64,000 nt of DNA, taken from positions 1-64,000 of the forward strand of contig JAEEIA010000085.1 in assembly GCA_016281125.1 (NCBI GenBank), in the 5' to 3' direction. This document shows positions 16,058 through 24,837 of the stretch, piece after piece (within the stretch, counting starts at the first letter, position 1; every line of letters begins with the position of its first letter). The position numbers and the translations under genes were made by a program. Origin of the DNA: Oscillospiraceae bacterium. GTDB taxonomy: Bacteria; Bacillota; Clostridia; Oscillospirales; Ruminococcaceae. A model generated the notes under the pieces. It made no database searches, had not been told where the DNA came from, and worked only from the letters and a program-made list of their open reading frames with translations.

Positions 16058-17220
16058 ACATTGTATTTTTAACTCACAATAAGCAGCGCAAGATCGTTGA
16101 TTCACTTATGAAGAAAACGCCTCATACCGTTCTTGGATATGAGCCGGTCATTCGCGGAACAACTGTGACAAGGATTCTGGAGCATCATGTTCCGCATTGC
16201 GTTGTGATCTGCGATGATGTTGCAGAAAAGGAAGGCGTTACGAAAGCGGATGTTATTACATTGCTGCATGCCCGGCGTCCTGCGCTTCGCATTATTGTTA
16301 TCACGAAAGACCAGTCACTTGGCAATTTATCTTTTCTGAAAGAGAATGCTGTGAATGATGTTTTGGAGACGCTGGACGAGCTGCCGGAGATCCTCGATGA
16401 TCCGATGAGTGCATCCGTGATTGAAGATCGGATTGCGGCTATTATCGCAGCGCAGGAAGCCGCAGCGGAGGCGGAGCATGAGCAGGAGATCGCGGAGGCT
16501 CAGACAGAGCATATTCCGGTCGATCTTTCGTTCCCTGCGGTTTCTGCAATCAGCTTTGATATGGATTCGGTTCAAAGAATCGAAGAACCTGAACCAAAGA
16601 TCATTGAAAAGCTGACAATCGGAATTGCACAGTTGCAGCATCACAACGGATGCACACATACTGCTTTTGAACTGGCTGCTCTGCTGAAAGAGAAGAAGGT
16701 TCCCGTTTGCATTGTTCTTGCTGACAATCAAACATTCCATAATCTTGCCGTTTTCCATAAGCTGGATCCGGAGACCAGTAAGGAAGGCTTGAAAGTGAGC
16801 GGCGTAATTGTCTATCCGTTTGAGAAACTGGAAATGGCAAAACAGAACTATGACTGCACTATTTGTGATTTTTCTTTTCTTCGGGAGGAACACAGGAAAG
16901 CATATGAGGCGATGAACGAGAAGATTATGCTTTGTTCCGCTGCGGAATGGGATATTGCAACCACAATGAACTTTATAAATTATGTGGATGATATTTCCGT
17001 TCGGAAGATCACTTATTATTTCCCTCGTGTTTCAAGAAAGAAGTTCATCGGGATTAACAAGCAGCTTTTGAAAGCCGGATGCATTGCTTACAGGCTGCAT
17101 ACAAGTCCGGATTGGATTTCGCCTTGCGCTGAGAATATCGGTGTATATTATCAGTTGATCGGCAAGCACAGACTGAATAATGTCAAACCGGAAAAGTCTC
17201 GCAGACTGTTTCGGAAATAA
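16054..17220 (+). CDS. TadZ/CpaE-like protein with a degenerate ATPase motif
   Basis: 388 residues from a TTG start (AAAGGAG upstream, TTGA overlap with the previous stop). Residues 1-115 look like a receiver-type fold (alternating hydrophobic strands, a VVICDD strand end). After an acidic, Ala/Glu-rich linker, residues from about 188 resemble a MinD/CpaE domain, but the Walker A site reads HHNGCTHTA and lacks the P-loop lysines. In pilus systems TadZ/CpaE proteins mark the assembly site at the pole; here it may position the conjugation machine. This assignment is by pattern only. Confidence 0.55.
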   Translation: MNIVFLTHNKQRKIVDSLMKKTPHTVLGYEPVIRGTTVTRILEHHVPHCVVICDDVAEKEGVTKADVITLLHARRPALRIIVITKDQSLGNLSFLKENAVNDVLETLDELPEILDDPMSASVIEDRIAAIIAAQEAAAEAEHEQEIAEAQTEHIPVDLSFPAVSAISFDMDSVQRIEEPEPKIIEKLTIGIAQLQHHNGCTHTAFELAALLKEKKVPVCIVLADNQTFHNLAVFHKLDPETSKEGLKVSGVIVYPFEKLEMAKQNYDCTICDFSFLREEHRKAYEAMNEKIMLCSAAEWDIATTMNFINYVDDISVRKITYYFPRVSRKKFIGINKQLLKAGCIAYRLHTSPDWISPCAENIGVYYQLIGKHRLNNVKPEKSRRLFRK

Positions 17221-17221
17221 T

Positions 17222-17237
17222 GTGCTACATGTAGCAC
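17222..17237. repeat. ICE palindrome, copy 2
   Basis: GTGCTACATGTAGCAC, a perfect 16-bp palindrome directly after the stop codon at 17220 and just before the AAAGGAG of the next gene. The position suits an operator or a translational control hairpin for the 17254 gene. Confidence 0.72.
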
Positions 17238-17253
17238 GGAAAAGGAGTGTATT

Positions 17254-17478
17254 ATGGATCGAATCAATGCGAACGGTGTGCGAGAGGTCTACTGTGAAGC
17301 GGATCAGAAATGGTATGCTGATACAATCCTCGATAACGGCGAACGCTATTTTCTGGACGAGCGTCCGGACAGATTCCAGTATTACCCGGTCGATGAGGAC
17401 GAGGATCACGAGAGCTTCATGCAGCGCTTGCTTAATGAAGAAGCCGCTGAGCGTGACAGCGGCTTCGGGGAGGAGTGA
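17254..17478 (+). CDS. Small acidic hypothetical protein
   Basis: 74 residues, strongly acidic (net charge well below zero), with no recognised motif. AAAGGAG lies 10 nt before the ATG and the ICE palindrome sits directly upstream. It ends 2 bp before the ArdC-like gene, with which it probably forms a unit. A DNA mimic or antirestriction helper is possible given its charge and neighbour, but this is speculation. Confidence 0.6.
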   Translation: MDRINANGVREVYCEADQKWYADTILDNGERYFLDERPDRFQYYPVDEDEDHESFMQRLLNEEAAERDSGFGEE

Positions 17479-17480
17479 GT

Positions 17481-18887
17481 ATGCCAAGACAGAACAGAGA
17501 GCAGAATGCGCCTTCTGCAAAAGAGAAGGTCGATGCTCTTATGAATAAGCTGGAAACCGGCATTCAGGACTTTATGCAATCTGGGAAGTATCAGGAGTAT
17601 TTGCATACAATGTCGAAGTTTCACAATTACAGCTTTCGGAATTGTGTGCTGATCGCAATGCAAAAGCCGGATGCGACACTTGTTGCCGGTTATTCCGCTT
17701 GGAAAGAAAAATTTGAACGGCAGGTCGGACGCGGTGAAAAAGCGATTCGGATTCTTGCGCCTGCACCATATGAAGTAACGGTTGACCGTGTGAAGAAAGA
17801 CGATCACGGGAAAACAGTTTATGGTGCAGACGGAAAGCCGGTTACTGAAACAGTCAAAGAAAAGCGCCTGAGTTTCCGGTCGGTGAGTGTGTTCGATGTT
17901 TCGCAGACTGACGGTAAGCCCTTGCCTGAGATTGCAGCGGAACTGGACGGCAGCGTAGAAGATTTTGAGCTTATGCTGCAAGCAATCCGGGATACTTCGG
18001 ATGCACCAATTACGATTGAAAAGTTTTCAGGAAGCGCAAAGGGATATTATGACCGTACAGATCATTCGATCCATATTCAGGAAGGTATGGGCGAAATGCA
18101 GACCGTGAAAACGGCATTGCATGAAAGGGCGCATTCGATTCTGCATAATGACAATGTGGAAGATGCTGCGGAAAAGACCAGAGAAACAAAAGAATGCGAG
18201 GCGGAAAGCGTCGCATTCGTTGTTTGTGACCATTTCGGACTTGATACCGGAGACTATTCGTTTCCGTATTTAGCATCTTGGTCGTCCGGCTTGGATCTTC
18301 CGGAAATTCATGCTTCGCTGGAGACGATCCAGAAAACCGCAGATAATATGATCTCTGAAATCGGCGCACGGTTTGCGGAACTGAAAGCAGAGCGGAATGC
18401 TTCGCAGACAGATTCCGCTGTCCGGTCGGAGAAAAGCGAAACAGCGAGTGCAGGGCATAAACCTGAACGGTCGGAGAAACGATCTGATCGGATCGGTAAC
18501 ACGCCATATTCTGAAATACCGAATAAAATATATATTCGGGTGGATCCGGCAAAAACAGAGGCTTTGATTAAGGTTCTGAATCAGCAGAAGATTTCTTTTT
18601 CCGGAAAGCTGGATCCGAAAAAAGGCGACATAATAACAATTAGCGCAGAGCATAAACCGCTTGTCGAAAAAATCCTGTCAGAGGGGAAGGCTTTGAAAGA
18701 TGAGTTCGGAGAAAGCAGATATGCAAGATGCTCCGCTGCGGATGTGGCTGCGCTGACGAAAGCCGGTATTCCGATTCAGGCGCGGAAGCAGGCGGACGGA
18801 AGCAGCATTATCAAATACAACAGCGCAGATGCGGAAACAATTAAGCAAACGCTTTCTGCGCTGAATGTCGCAAGAAAAAAGATATAA
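17481..18887 (+). CDS. ArdC-like antirestriction/ssDNA-binding metalloprotein
   Basis: 468 residues. Residues ~10-140 match the ArdC N-terminal ssDNA-binding domain pattern (YLHTMSKFHNYSFRN...QKPDATLVAGYSAWKE). A zinc-peptidase-like HERAH motif (HExxH) follows near residue 215, with a downstream ECEAESVAF glutamate as possible third ligand. The C-terminal third is a separate region found in element proteins. ArdC-type proteins protect incoming conjugated DNA from restriction. Start ATG at 17481 follows GGGGAGGAG; the in-frame GTG at 17475 is less likely. Confidence 0.82.
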   Translation: MPRQNREQNAPSAKEKVDALMNKLETGIQDFMQSGKYQEYLHTMSKFHNYSFRNCVLIAMQKPDATLVAGYSAWKEKFERQVGRGEKAIRILAPAPYEVTVDRVKKDDHGKTVYGADGKPVTETVKEKRLSFRSVSVFDVSQTDGKPLPEIAAELDGSVEDFELMLQAIRDTSDAPITIEKFSGSAKGYYDRTDHSIHIQEGMGEMQTVKTALHERAHSILHNDNVEDAAEKTRETKECEAESVAFVVCDHFGLDTGDYSFPYLASWSSGLDLPEIHASLETIQKTADNMISEIGARFAELKAERNASQTDSAVRSEKSETASAGHKPERSEKRSDRIGNTPYSEIPNKIYIRVDPAKTEALIKVLNQQKISFSGKLDPKKGDIITISAEHKPLVEKILSEGKALKDEFGESRYARCSAADVAALTKAGIPIQARKQADGSSIIKYNSADAETIKQTLSALNVARKKI

Positions 18888-18899
18888 AGGAGAATATGC

Positions 18900-19370
18900 A
18901 TGTCAATCGGGGAGAGAATCCGCTTTTTTCGTATGATGCGCGGCTTTACATCGGAATTGCTCGGTGTGCTTGTTGGAGTTGAAAGCAAGAAAAACGGTGC
19001 AGTAAAAGGCAAAACCAATAATGCGCATGCACGAATTAAGGAATATGAAAGCGGCGTGCGAACACCGCGCCCGGAGTTGCTGCGGCAAATTTCGGAAGTG
19101 CTGGAGGTTAGTCCGGCTGCGATTGCTCTTAATGTTGATAGCGAGCTTGGAATCATGCATACTCTTTTCTTTCTGGAGGATCTGTATGGTTTTATACCGG
19201 AGCAAACAGGGGAAAGCATAAGCATTCAGCTTCCGGATTCTCCGGCAGCAAAGAAATGGGCTGAAATGTGCAGCCTTTATCATTCCGCAGAAATCTCTAA
19301 ACAGGAATACGATAACTGGCGTTTCAAACTGGAACAACTAACAGAAGAAGCAAACAAGGAGGATAGATAA
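18900..19370 (+). CDS. XRE-family transcriptional regulator
   Basis: 156 residues. An N-terminal lambda-repressor-like HTH (residues ~4-72), with an insertion of basic residues (ESKKNGAVKGKTNNAHAR) between the first helices, precedes a C-terminal helical region. ATAAAGGAG lies upstream. It is the only obvious DNA-binding regulator in the ICE core and so the best candidate to bind the recurring palindrome; that link is inference. It sits 1 bp before the topoisomerase gene. Confidence 0.82.
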   Translation: MSIGERIRFFRMMRGFTSELLGVLVGVESKKNGAVKGKTNNAHARIKEYESGVRTPRPELLRQISEVLEVSPAAIALNVDSELGIMHTLFFLEDLYGFIPEQTGESISIQLPDSPAAKKWAEMCSLYHSAEISKQEYDNWRFKLEQLTEEANKEDR

Positions 19371-19371
19371 A

Positions 19372-21789
19372 ATGGTTGTGATTTACGCAGAAAAGGGCAG
19401 CTTGGCAAAAGCAATCGGCGCTGTTCTCGGAGCCGGATCCAGAATCCCGATGAAAGAAGATCCGAAGATCGGGTATTGGAAGTTTAAGTTCAGAGGTGAG
19501 GATGCAATCCTTTGTCATGGTGTCGGGCATTTGATGCAGCTTGTCCCGGCAAAATCGTATGATGAAAAGTATGCAAAATGGGATCTGTCAGTATTTCCGT
19601 GTATCCCGGATACATTCCGTATTGCGCCGAAGGCAGCGACAAAGCCTTGTGCGCTGCTGGTGAAAGAGTTTCTGCAAAAGGCGGATTGGGTTATCAATGC
19701 AACAGATCCGGATCGTGAAGGCGAACTGATCTTTGCATATGTCTATCAGGCGTGCGGATGCAGAGCGCCGTATAAGCGTGCATGGATCGAGGATCTGACC
19801 GATGTAAAAATCGAAAAAGCGTTTGACAATCTGATTGAGCCGCAGCAGATGATTTCAGAGCAGCATCAAGGAACCCCGGATGCGCTCCAGCAGGCAGGAC
19901 GAGCAAGAGATATTGCTGATAATCTGATCGGCACGAACTTAACTGTTGCAGCAACTTTGCAATATGGCGGAATGAATGATCTAATGGGTGTAGGGCGTGT
20001 GCAGACACCGACGCTCGCAATGGTTGTGCAGCGTGAAAATGAAATACTGAATTTTGTCAAAAAGCCGTTCTGGAGGCTGATTGCTTCCTTTCAGACAAAG
20101 GCAGGCGAATCGTTTGATGCAGAATATGCAGAAGGGCGATTTGATATTGAATCAGAAGCACGTTCAATGCTGGGACGGTGCAGCGGAACCGGAATCGTGA
20201 AAGATATTGCTGCAAAACATCGTTCTGAATCCGCTCCGCTCCTTTACAATACAACGCAGCTCCAGATTGCAGCAAGCCGGAGGTTTGGCTGGGAAGCATC
20301 CAAAACTGCCAAGATTGCACAGACGCTATATGAGAATCACCTTATTTCATATCCGCGAACGAAGTCGGAACATCTGACAGAGGAAATGATCCCGGAAGTT
20401 ACATTGACGATCCAGAAGATTATGAAAATGCCGGAATATGAGCAATATGCGATTCCGGAGACAGAATGGCTGAAATTCGGAAAGCGGCACTTCAATAATG
20501 AAAAGGTCGGATCGCATCCGGCTATTATTCCGACTGTTTCAGTACCGGAAAATACAGCAAATCTTTCAGAGGATGAAAAGCTGCTGTATGATCTGCTTGT
20601 TAAATCGGTGCTGCGGACTGTATTTCAAAAGGCGGAACTTGATGAGACAACGGTAACGATCAGCGTTAATGACGTTTTGTTTCAGGCAAGCGGAAGTGTG
20701 ATAGCCGTTCCGGGGTGGTATTCCGTTGATGCTATGCCCGTGAACAAGAAGTCGCTCCCTGCGCTTACACAGGATGAACAGCTTTCCGGTGAGTATCAGA
20801 TCAAGCAAGGAGAAACCGAGCCGCCGAAAAGATACACGGAAGCCGATTTGCTTGCAGCAATGGAGCTTGCCGGGCAGAACATCGAGGACGAAGAAACACG
20901 CACTCTCATGAAACTGCAAATGAAAGGTCTCGGTACAGATGCCACACGAGCTGCAATCATTAAGGGCTTGTTTGAGAAAGGGATGATCGCTAAGAAAGGA
21001 AAGTCTATCATTCCGACCGAAAAGGGATTTTGGCTCATTGAAAAGCTGCCGATCCCGGATATTAAGTCGGCAGAGCTGACGGGCGAATGGGAAATGCGGC
21101 TGAACAATATTGCACTAGGTAAAGAGGATTACCATGCTTTTATTGAAGATATGAAACGAACAGCACAGGAATGGTATGCAGCAATCGCCGGGGACAAAGC
21201 AAATCATTTTCTTTCTTCTGCCGAACAAGGTATGAAATGCCCTGTTTGCGGAAAGCAAATCCGACAAACGAAGTTCGGATACGGATGCTCCGGCTATACC
21301 AAAGAGGGCGACGGCTGCAAGTTTGCTTTCAGCAATCCGTTGTGCGGCGTTAAGCTCTCTGAAAAGGTGATCCGGCAACTGATTGAGGACGGCAGAACCG
21401 GCTTGATTGAAGGCTTCAAATCTAAAAAGAATCCGGGCAAAACCTTTTCTGCGTATCTCATTGTGGATCCTGAGACCGGAAACATTGAGTTTGACATGAA
21501 TACGGATCTTAATTGTCCGATCTGCGGAAAGCCGATCCGTCCGGTGTCATTCGGTTATTCCTGCACGGGATATTCAAAGGACGGAACAGGATGCCGCTTT
21601 GCGGTCAGCAAAGAGATCTGTGGAAAGAAGATTACAGATTCTCAAATCCGGATGCTGATTCAGAATGGCAGAACCGGCTTAATCAGGGGGTTCAAATCCA
21701 AAAAGGATCCCGAGAAAACCTTTGATGCATACCTTGTGCTTGATAAGGAGAATCAGAATACGAAATTTGAATTTCATAAATCCAAGTGA
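19372..21789 (+). CDS. topB: Topoisomerase III (type IA) of the ICE
   Basis: 805 residues. An N-terminal Toprim domain (DPDREGELIF) and the catalytic Tyr327 in SYPRTKSEHL identify a type IA topoisomerase. The C-terminus carries two similar zinc-ribbon-like modules, CPVCGK...GYGCSGY and CPICGK...GYSCTGY, each followed by a conserved IEDGRTGLI or IQNGRTGLI segment, an internal duplication. ICEs commonly encode TopB to resolve the transferred strand. AGGAGG precedes the start. Confidence 0.94.
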   Translation: MVVIYAEKGSLAKAIGAVLGAGSRIPMKEDPKIGYWKFKFRGEDAILCHGVGHLMQLVPAKSYDEKYAKWDLSVFPCIPDTFRIAPKAATKPCALLVKEFLQKADWVINATDPDREGELIFAYVYQACGCRAPYKRAWIEDLTDVKIEKAFDNLIEPQQMISEQHQGTPDALQQAGRARDIADNLIGTNLTVAATLQYGGMNDLMGVGRVQTPTLAMVVQRENEILNFVKKPFWRLIASFQTKAGESFDAEYAEGRFDIESEARSMLGRCSGTGIVKDIAAKHRSESAPLLYNTTQLQIAASRRFGWEASKTAKIAQTLYENHLISYPRTKSEHLTEEMIPEVTLTIQKIMKMPEYEQYAIPETEWLKFGKRHFNNEKVGSHPAIIPTVSVPENTANLSEDEKLLYDLLVKSVLRTVFQKAELDETTVTISVNDVLFQASGSVIAVPGWYSVDAMPVNKKSLPALTQDEQLSGEYQIKQGETEPPKRYTEADLLAAMELAGQNIEDEETRTLMKLQMKGLGTDATRAAIIKGLFEKGMIAKKGKSIIPTEKGFWLIEKLPIPDIKSAELTGEWEMRLNNIALGKEDYHAFIEDMKRTAQEWYAAIAGDKANHFLSSAEQGMKCPVCGKQIRQTKFGYGCSGYTKEGDGCKFAFSNPLCGVKLSEKVIRQLIEDGRTGLIEGFKSKKNPGKTFSAYLIVDPETGNIEFDMNTDLNCPICGKPIRPVSFGYSCTGYSKDGTGCRFAVSKEICGKKITDSQIRMLIQNGRTGLIRGFKSKKDPEKTFDAYLVLDKENQNTKFEFHKSK

Positions 21790-21804
21790 CAGGAGGGATG
21801 CACT

Positions 21805-22080
21805 ATGACGGATCAGACATTGAATTTTGTCCTGATTCTGATATGTGCCGTTTGCATTGCGCTGTTCTGCCTGAATAGTAAAATGAATACCAAAACGGCG
21901 AGGATATTCTGGGGCAGCACAATTATCAGTCAGATAGGTGTTTTCTTGATTGATTTCACAAGTATCATTGCTTTACAAGTGATCCTGCTGATTGTTTCAG
22001 TTGCAGCTCTTATTGTTTCGATAGTCTATTTTATACGGCTTATCAAAGAAAGAAAAAACGGACGTACAGAACGGGACTAG
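21805..22080 (+). CDS. Small membrane protein
   Basis: 91 residues with three hydrophobic helices (about 8-24, 35-52 and 54-77) and a basic tail. AGGAGG lies upstream. It lies between topB and the primase-like gene. No family recognised. Its 3' end forms one arm of a 13-bp hairpin (22058-22094). Confidence 0.62.
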   Translation: MTDQTLNFVLILICAVCIALFCLNSKMNTKTARIFWGSTIISQIGVFLIDFTSIIALQVILLIVSVAALIVSIVYFIRLIKERKNGRTERD

Positions 22081-22094
22081 CTCTGTACGTCTGT
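22058..22094 (+). other. Stem-loop spanning the end of the small membrane protein gene
   Basis: ACGGACGTACAGA pairs with TCTGTACGTCTGT (one G-T pair). No T-run follows. It may be an mRNA processing or stability element between the topB part and the primase part of the operon. Confidence 0.55.
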
Positions 22095-22124
22095 ATGAGC
22101 CAATCATTACAGAAAGGATATGCT

Positions 22125-23072
22125 ATGAAAATCACAGACGATATGCTGCGCAGAGCGCAAGGCGTGGATATGGTCGATTATCTGACCTCAAAGGGATATT
22201 CGCTGATTCATGCCGGTGGAAGTTATAAGATCAAGGTCGCTCAAAAGCATGCCGGTGATCTGTCGAGCCTGTCTGTTTTCTCTGATCGGAAAGGCTGGAA
22301 GCGCTGGTCGGACGGATCAACCGGTCACGATACGATTTCTTTTATCCAGAATGTGTACGGAAAGAGCTTCCAAGAAGCGGTTTGTGAGCTGTGCGGTGAG
22401 ATACCGCATACCGATCAAATTGCAGCAGATACAGAGTTCAGGGCAAATGACAATAAAGCCGTTGCGCTTCCGCCGCCTGTATCAGGTAAATACAATCGGG
22501 CTTATGCGTACCTCACAAATACCAGATGCATAGCTCCTGCGATTGTTACGGCAATGATGAAGGAAAAGAAAATCTATCAGGATGAGCGCGGCAATGTTGT
22601 ATTCGTTGGCATGGATAAAGCAGGAACGCCGAAATACGGCGCTATGCGCGGTACGATTACGGGCAAGCAATATCGAGGCGAGTGCAGCGGATCCGATAAA
22701 CGGTTCAGCTTCTGCATGGAAGGCACGAACCCTGAAAAGCTGATCGTGTTTGAATCACCAATCGACGCAATGAGCCATGCAACATTAGTCAATGAAATTA
22801 CCGGAAAGCCGGATGCATGGAAAGTACATACCCGGCTGTCGCTCGGCGGAACAGCCGATGCTGCATTGATGCACTATTTGTCTGAGCATCCCAAATGCAA
22901 GGACATTACGCTCTGTCTGGACAATGATGAAGCCGGGCTTGCTGCTGCAAAGCTGATCGCGCAAAAGTTGTCGGTCAAAGGCTATACTGTTCGGATCCTG
23001 CCCTCTAAGTGCAAAGACTTTAACGAACAGCTTTGCTCAAGCCGGGAAGCTGCCAAGCAAAGCCGGGCATGA
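22125..23072 (+). CDS. Toprim-domain primase-like protein
   Basis: 315 residues. The N-terminal half resembles the DUF3991 region next to Toprim domains in element proteins (SVFSDRKGWKRWSDGSTGHD), and the C-terminal half is Toprim-like with FESPIDAMSHA and the metal site CLDNDEAG. There is no clear zinc finger. It may prime replacement-strand synthesis after transfer. The ATG at 22125 follows AGAAAGGA. Confidence 0.8.
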   Translation: MKITDDMLRRAQGVDMVDYLTSKGYSLIHAGGSYKIKVAQKHAGDLSSLSVFSDRKGWKRWSDGSTGHDTISFIQNVYGKSFQEAVCELCGEIPHTDQIAADTEFRANDNKAVALPPPVSGKYNRAYAYLTNTRCIAPAIVTAMMKEKKIYQDERGNVVFVGMDKAGTPKYGAMRGTITGKQYRGECSGSDKRFSFCMEGTNPEKLIVFESPIDAMSHATLVNEITGKPDAWKVHTRLSLGGTADAALMHYLSEHPKCKDITLCLDNDEAGLAAAKLIAQKLSVKGYTVRILPSKCKDFNEQLCSSREAAKQSRA

Positions 23073-23088
23073 GGGAAGGTAAGTATAA

Positions 23089-23574
23089 ATGAAAAGAAAG
23101 CTGGATCATCAAAAAAATCGCCTCATGAATATTGACAAGAGTTGCAATCAACCGCTGCCGTTCACTATGATTTCTTCAATTACTACAATACTGACTGAAT
23201 TAAATTATAGTTGGCTTTGCGCAAAGAAACAGTATTCTTCTGAATTTATTATCTTCTTCTGGAATGATGATGCAGCCGATGCGCCGACTTTTGCATGTTG
23301 GTCAAACGGCGAGATTCCTTATTTACAAATCAGTTGTCTGACATTTATTGAAGCCGCTGAAAAGACCGCCTATTTTCTCATGTTTTCCGTAAGATTAGGA
23401 AAGAGACAGTTTTCAGAGAAAGCTGTAATAGATCATGTCAGAATGGTACGAAAATCAATAAAGCCGGATGAGCATGTGAAACTCGGCAATCATACAACTG
23501 ATATAGAGGGCTACCTTGAACTTTTCGGATACAAAATCATCGAACTGAAATTGAAAACAAACCAAATAAAATGA
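23089..23574 (+). CDS. Hypothetical protein
   Basis: 161 residues, no signal peptide, a modest mix of hydrophobic and charged residues, unusually AT-rich at the DNA level. A GGGAAGG site lies upstream. No motif recognised. It sits between the primase-like and replication-like genes. Confidence 0.55.
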   Translation: MKRKLDHQKNRLMNIDKSCNQPLPFTMISSITTILTELNYSWLCAKKQYSSEFIIFFWNDDAADAPTFACWSNGEIPYLQISCLTFIEAAEKTAYFLMFSVRLGKRQFSEKAVIDHVRMVRKSIKPDEHVKLGNHTTDIEGYLELFGYKIIELKLKTNQIK

Positions 23575-23588
23575 AAGGAGTATTCGTC

Positions 23589-24410
23589 ATGCACCGTATC
23601 AAATTAAGCAATCAGATCTTCTCAATCGGTTTGTCAAACACAGCACTTTGCATTTACGCCTACCTTTGCAGCCTGAACAGTAAAACAATGATGAACGGTG
23701 AAGATGCTATTAAAGTGAAGCAGGCGACAATCGCTGCTGCATGCGGCATCAGATCGGTGCAGACGGTCGCAAAGGGGCTGCAAGAATTGATGCAAAAGGA
23801 ATTAGTGGGCAAGCCGATCCGGACGATCCGGGAAGATCGTTCCCTTTCAACTAACATTTACTGTGTAAAGAAGCAGCCGGTTTCCGACTGCTTCTTCTTT
23901 GTTTGCCCCAAACAGGCTTTTAGTGGCACGCTGTGTCCTCGTCAGCTCGTGGTATACCTGTTCCTCTGCAAAGCCCACAGCGTGCGTCTGGGGCGCTCTT
24001 GGAACAGCTATAATGATATGAGCCGCCAGCTCGGCATGAAGCGAGAAACGGTCATTGCAACCGTGCAGGAACTCTGCGACCGGAAGATGATCTATAAACA
24101 GCGTCGCTTTTCACGGGAAAATAAGAATGTCTATGTTGATAACCTTTATTTCATTGTGCAGCGCATGTATGGAACAATAAAAAAGAAGAAGCCGTTGTGG
24201 GAGCGCGGCTTCTTCGGTGTGCTTACAGAGGATGTAAGATCTGTAAAGCATTCAACTACAAATTCAGTATATCATACTTTGTGTGTGCTGTCAAGTCCTT
24301 TTTTCGGGAGGGGTAGTCCTGAAAATGAGATTCTTATTATAGACACAAATAATTCTTTCCTTCAAAGAATAAGAAAATATTGTTTTACTCTAAGTAATAC
24401 AAAATACTAG
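23589..24410 (+). CDS. Replication-initiator-like protein with two winged-helix segments
   Basis: 273 residues from the ATG at 23589 (AAAGGAG upstream). Two helix-turn-helix-like stretches are visible: KQATIAAACGIRSVQTVAKG near residue 45 and SRQLGMKRETVIATVQELC near residue 150. This resembles RepA-type or primase-associated HTH proteins of plasmids and ICEs. The last ~60 residues are low-quality, AT-rich and may be a drifted tail. Autonomous replication of the excised element is possible but not shown. Confidence 0.62.
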   Translation: MHRIKLSNQIFSIGLSNTALCIYAYLCSLNSKTMMNGEDAIKVKQATIAAACGIRSVQTVAKGLQELMQKELVGKPIRTIREDRSLSTNIYCVKKQPVSDCFFFVCPKQAFSGTLCPRQLVVYLFLCKAHSVRLGRSWNSYNDMSRQLGMKRETVIATVQELCDRKMIYKQRRFSRENKNVYVDNLYFIVQRMYGTIKKKKPLWERGFFGVLTEDVRSVKHSTTNSVYHTLCVLSSPFFGRGSPENEILIIDTNNSFLQRIRKYCFTLSNTKY

Positions 24411-24527
24411 GGGCTGCTTTTTTGAAAAATTCAGTTTGCATTGATTTATATTGCGGCGCTGTCAAGTAAGGCGGCGTGGTTCAGAGCGCGGTGCAGGCGG
24501 CATTTTTTCTTTTTTGAAGGCAAAATA

Positions 24528-24556
24528 TTGACAGATTCTCAGAAACGTGTTATAAT
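24528..24556 (+). promoter_or_regulatory. Consensus promoter of the type III antitoxin RNA
   Basis: TTGACA (24528-24533), 17-bp spacer, TATAAT (24551-24556) with an extended -10 TG. Transcription should start near 24563. Bases 24547-24562 (GTG...GCAC around the -10 box) resemble the ICE palindrome in outline. Confidence 0.85.
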
Positions 24557-24562
24557 AAGCAC

Positions 24563-24820
24563 GAGGACGATTGCACTTTGTGTTGTGCAATTCTCACTGG
24601 TGTTTGATTGCTCATCACTAGGAGCCGCTGCCGCTCATGAAAAAAGTGCAGCCTTTCTCTAGGAGCCGCTGCTGCTCATGATGAAAAGCAGCCTTTTTCT
24701 AGGAGTTCCTGCCTCTCATGAAAAAAGGCAGCCTTTTGTTGGAGTCTCTGCCACTCGTCTTAAAAGTGCAGACTAAAAGCAATCACGAAGGGGCGGTCTT
24801 TTCTGACCGCCCCTTTGTTT
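24563..24820 (+). ncRNA. Type III antitoxin RNA with four ~40-nt repeats (ToxI-like)
   Basis: Four tandem imperfect repeats start at 24619, 24660, 24700 and 24739, each opening with T(A/T)GGAG and containing a CTGC...GCAG pair. The outer and inner base pairs vary together: GCTGC/GCAGC, CCTGCC/GGCAG and TCTGC/GCAGA, which supports a conserved RNA stem in each unit. A consensus promoter precedes the array and a strong terminator follows, then the toxin gene. This is the standard layout of ToxIN/AbiQ-type loci, in which the RNA is cut into repeat units that bind and block the toxin. The transcript start and end are inferred. Confidence 0.85.
24790..24820 (+). terminator. Terminator between antitoxin RNA and toxin gene
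   Basis: GGGGCGGTC, loop TTTTCT, GACCGCCCC, then TTTGTTT. In type III systems this terminator lets most transcripts stop after the antitoxin, so that RNA exceeds toxin message. Confidence 0.9.
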
Positions 24821-24837
24821 CAGAAAGGACACGGCTT

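Noticed and set aside
24619-24778. Tandem repeats as a CRISPR array
   Set aside because: The ~40-nt units are contiguous with no unique spacers, and no cas genes are nearby. Promoter, terminator and toxin gene fit a type III antitoxin.
24718-24837. Earlier ATG for the toxin gene
   Set aside because: This extension lies in the RNA repeats and the terminator hairpin, and the family starts at FYYVDS near 24838.
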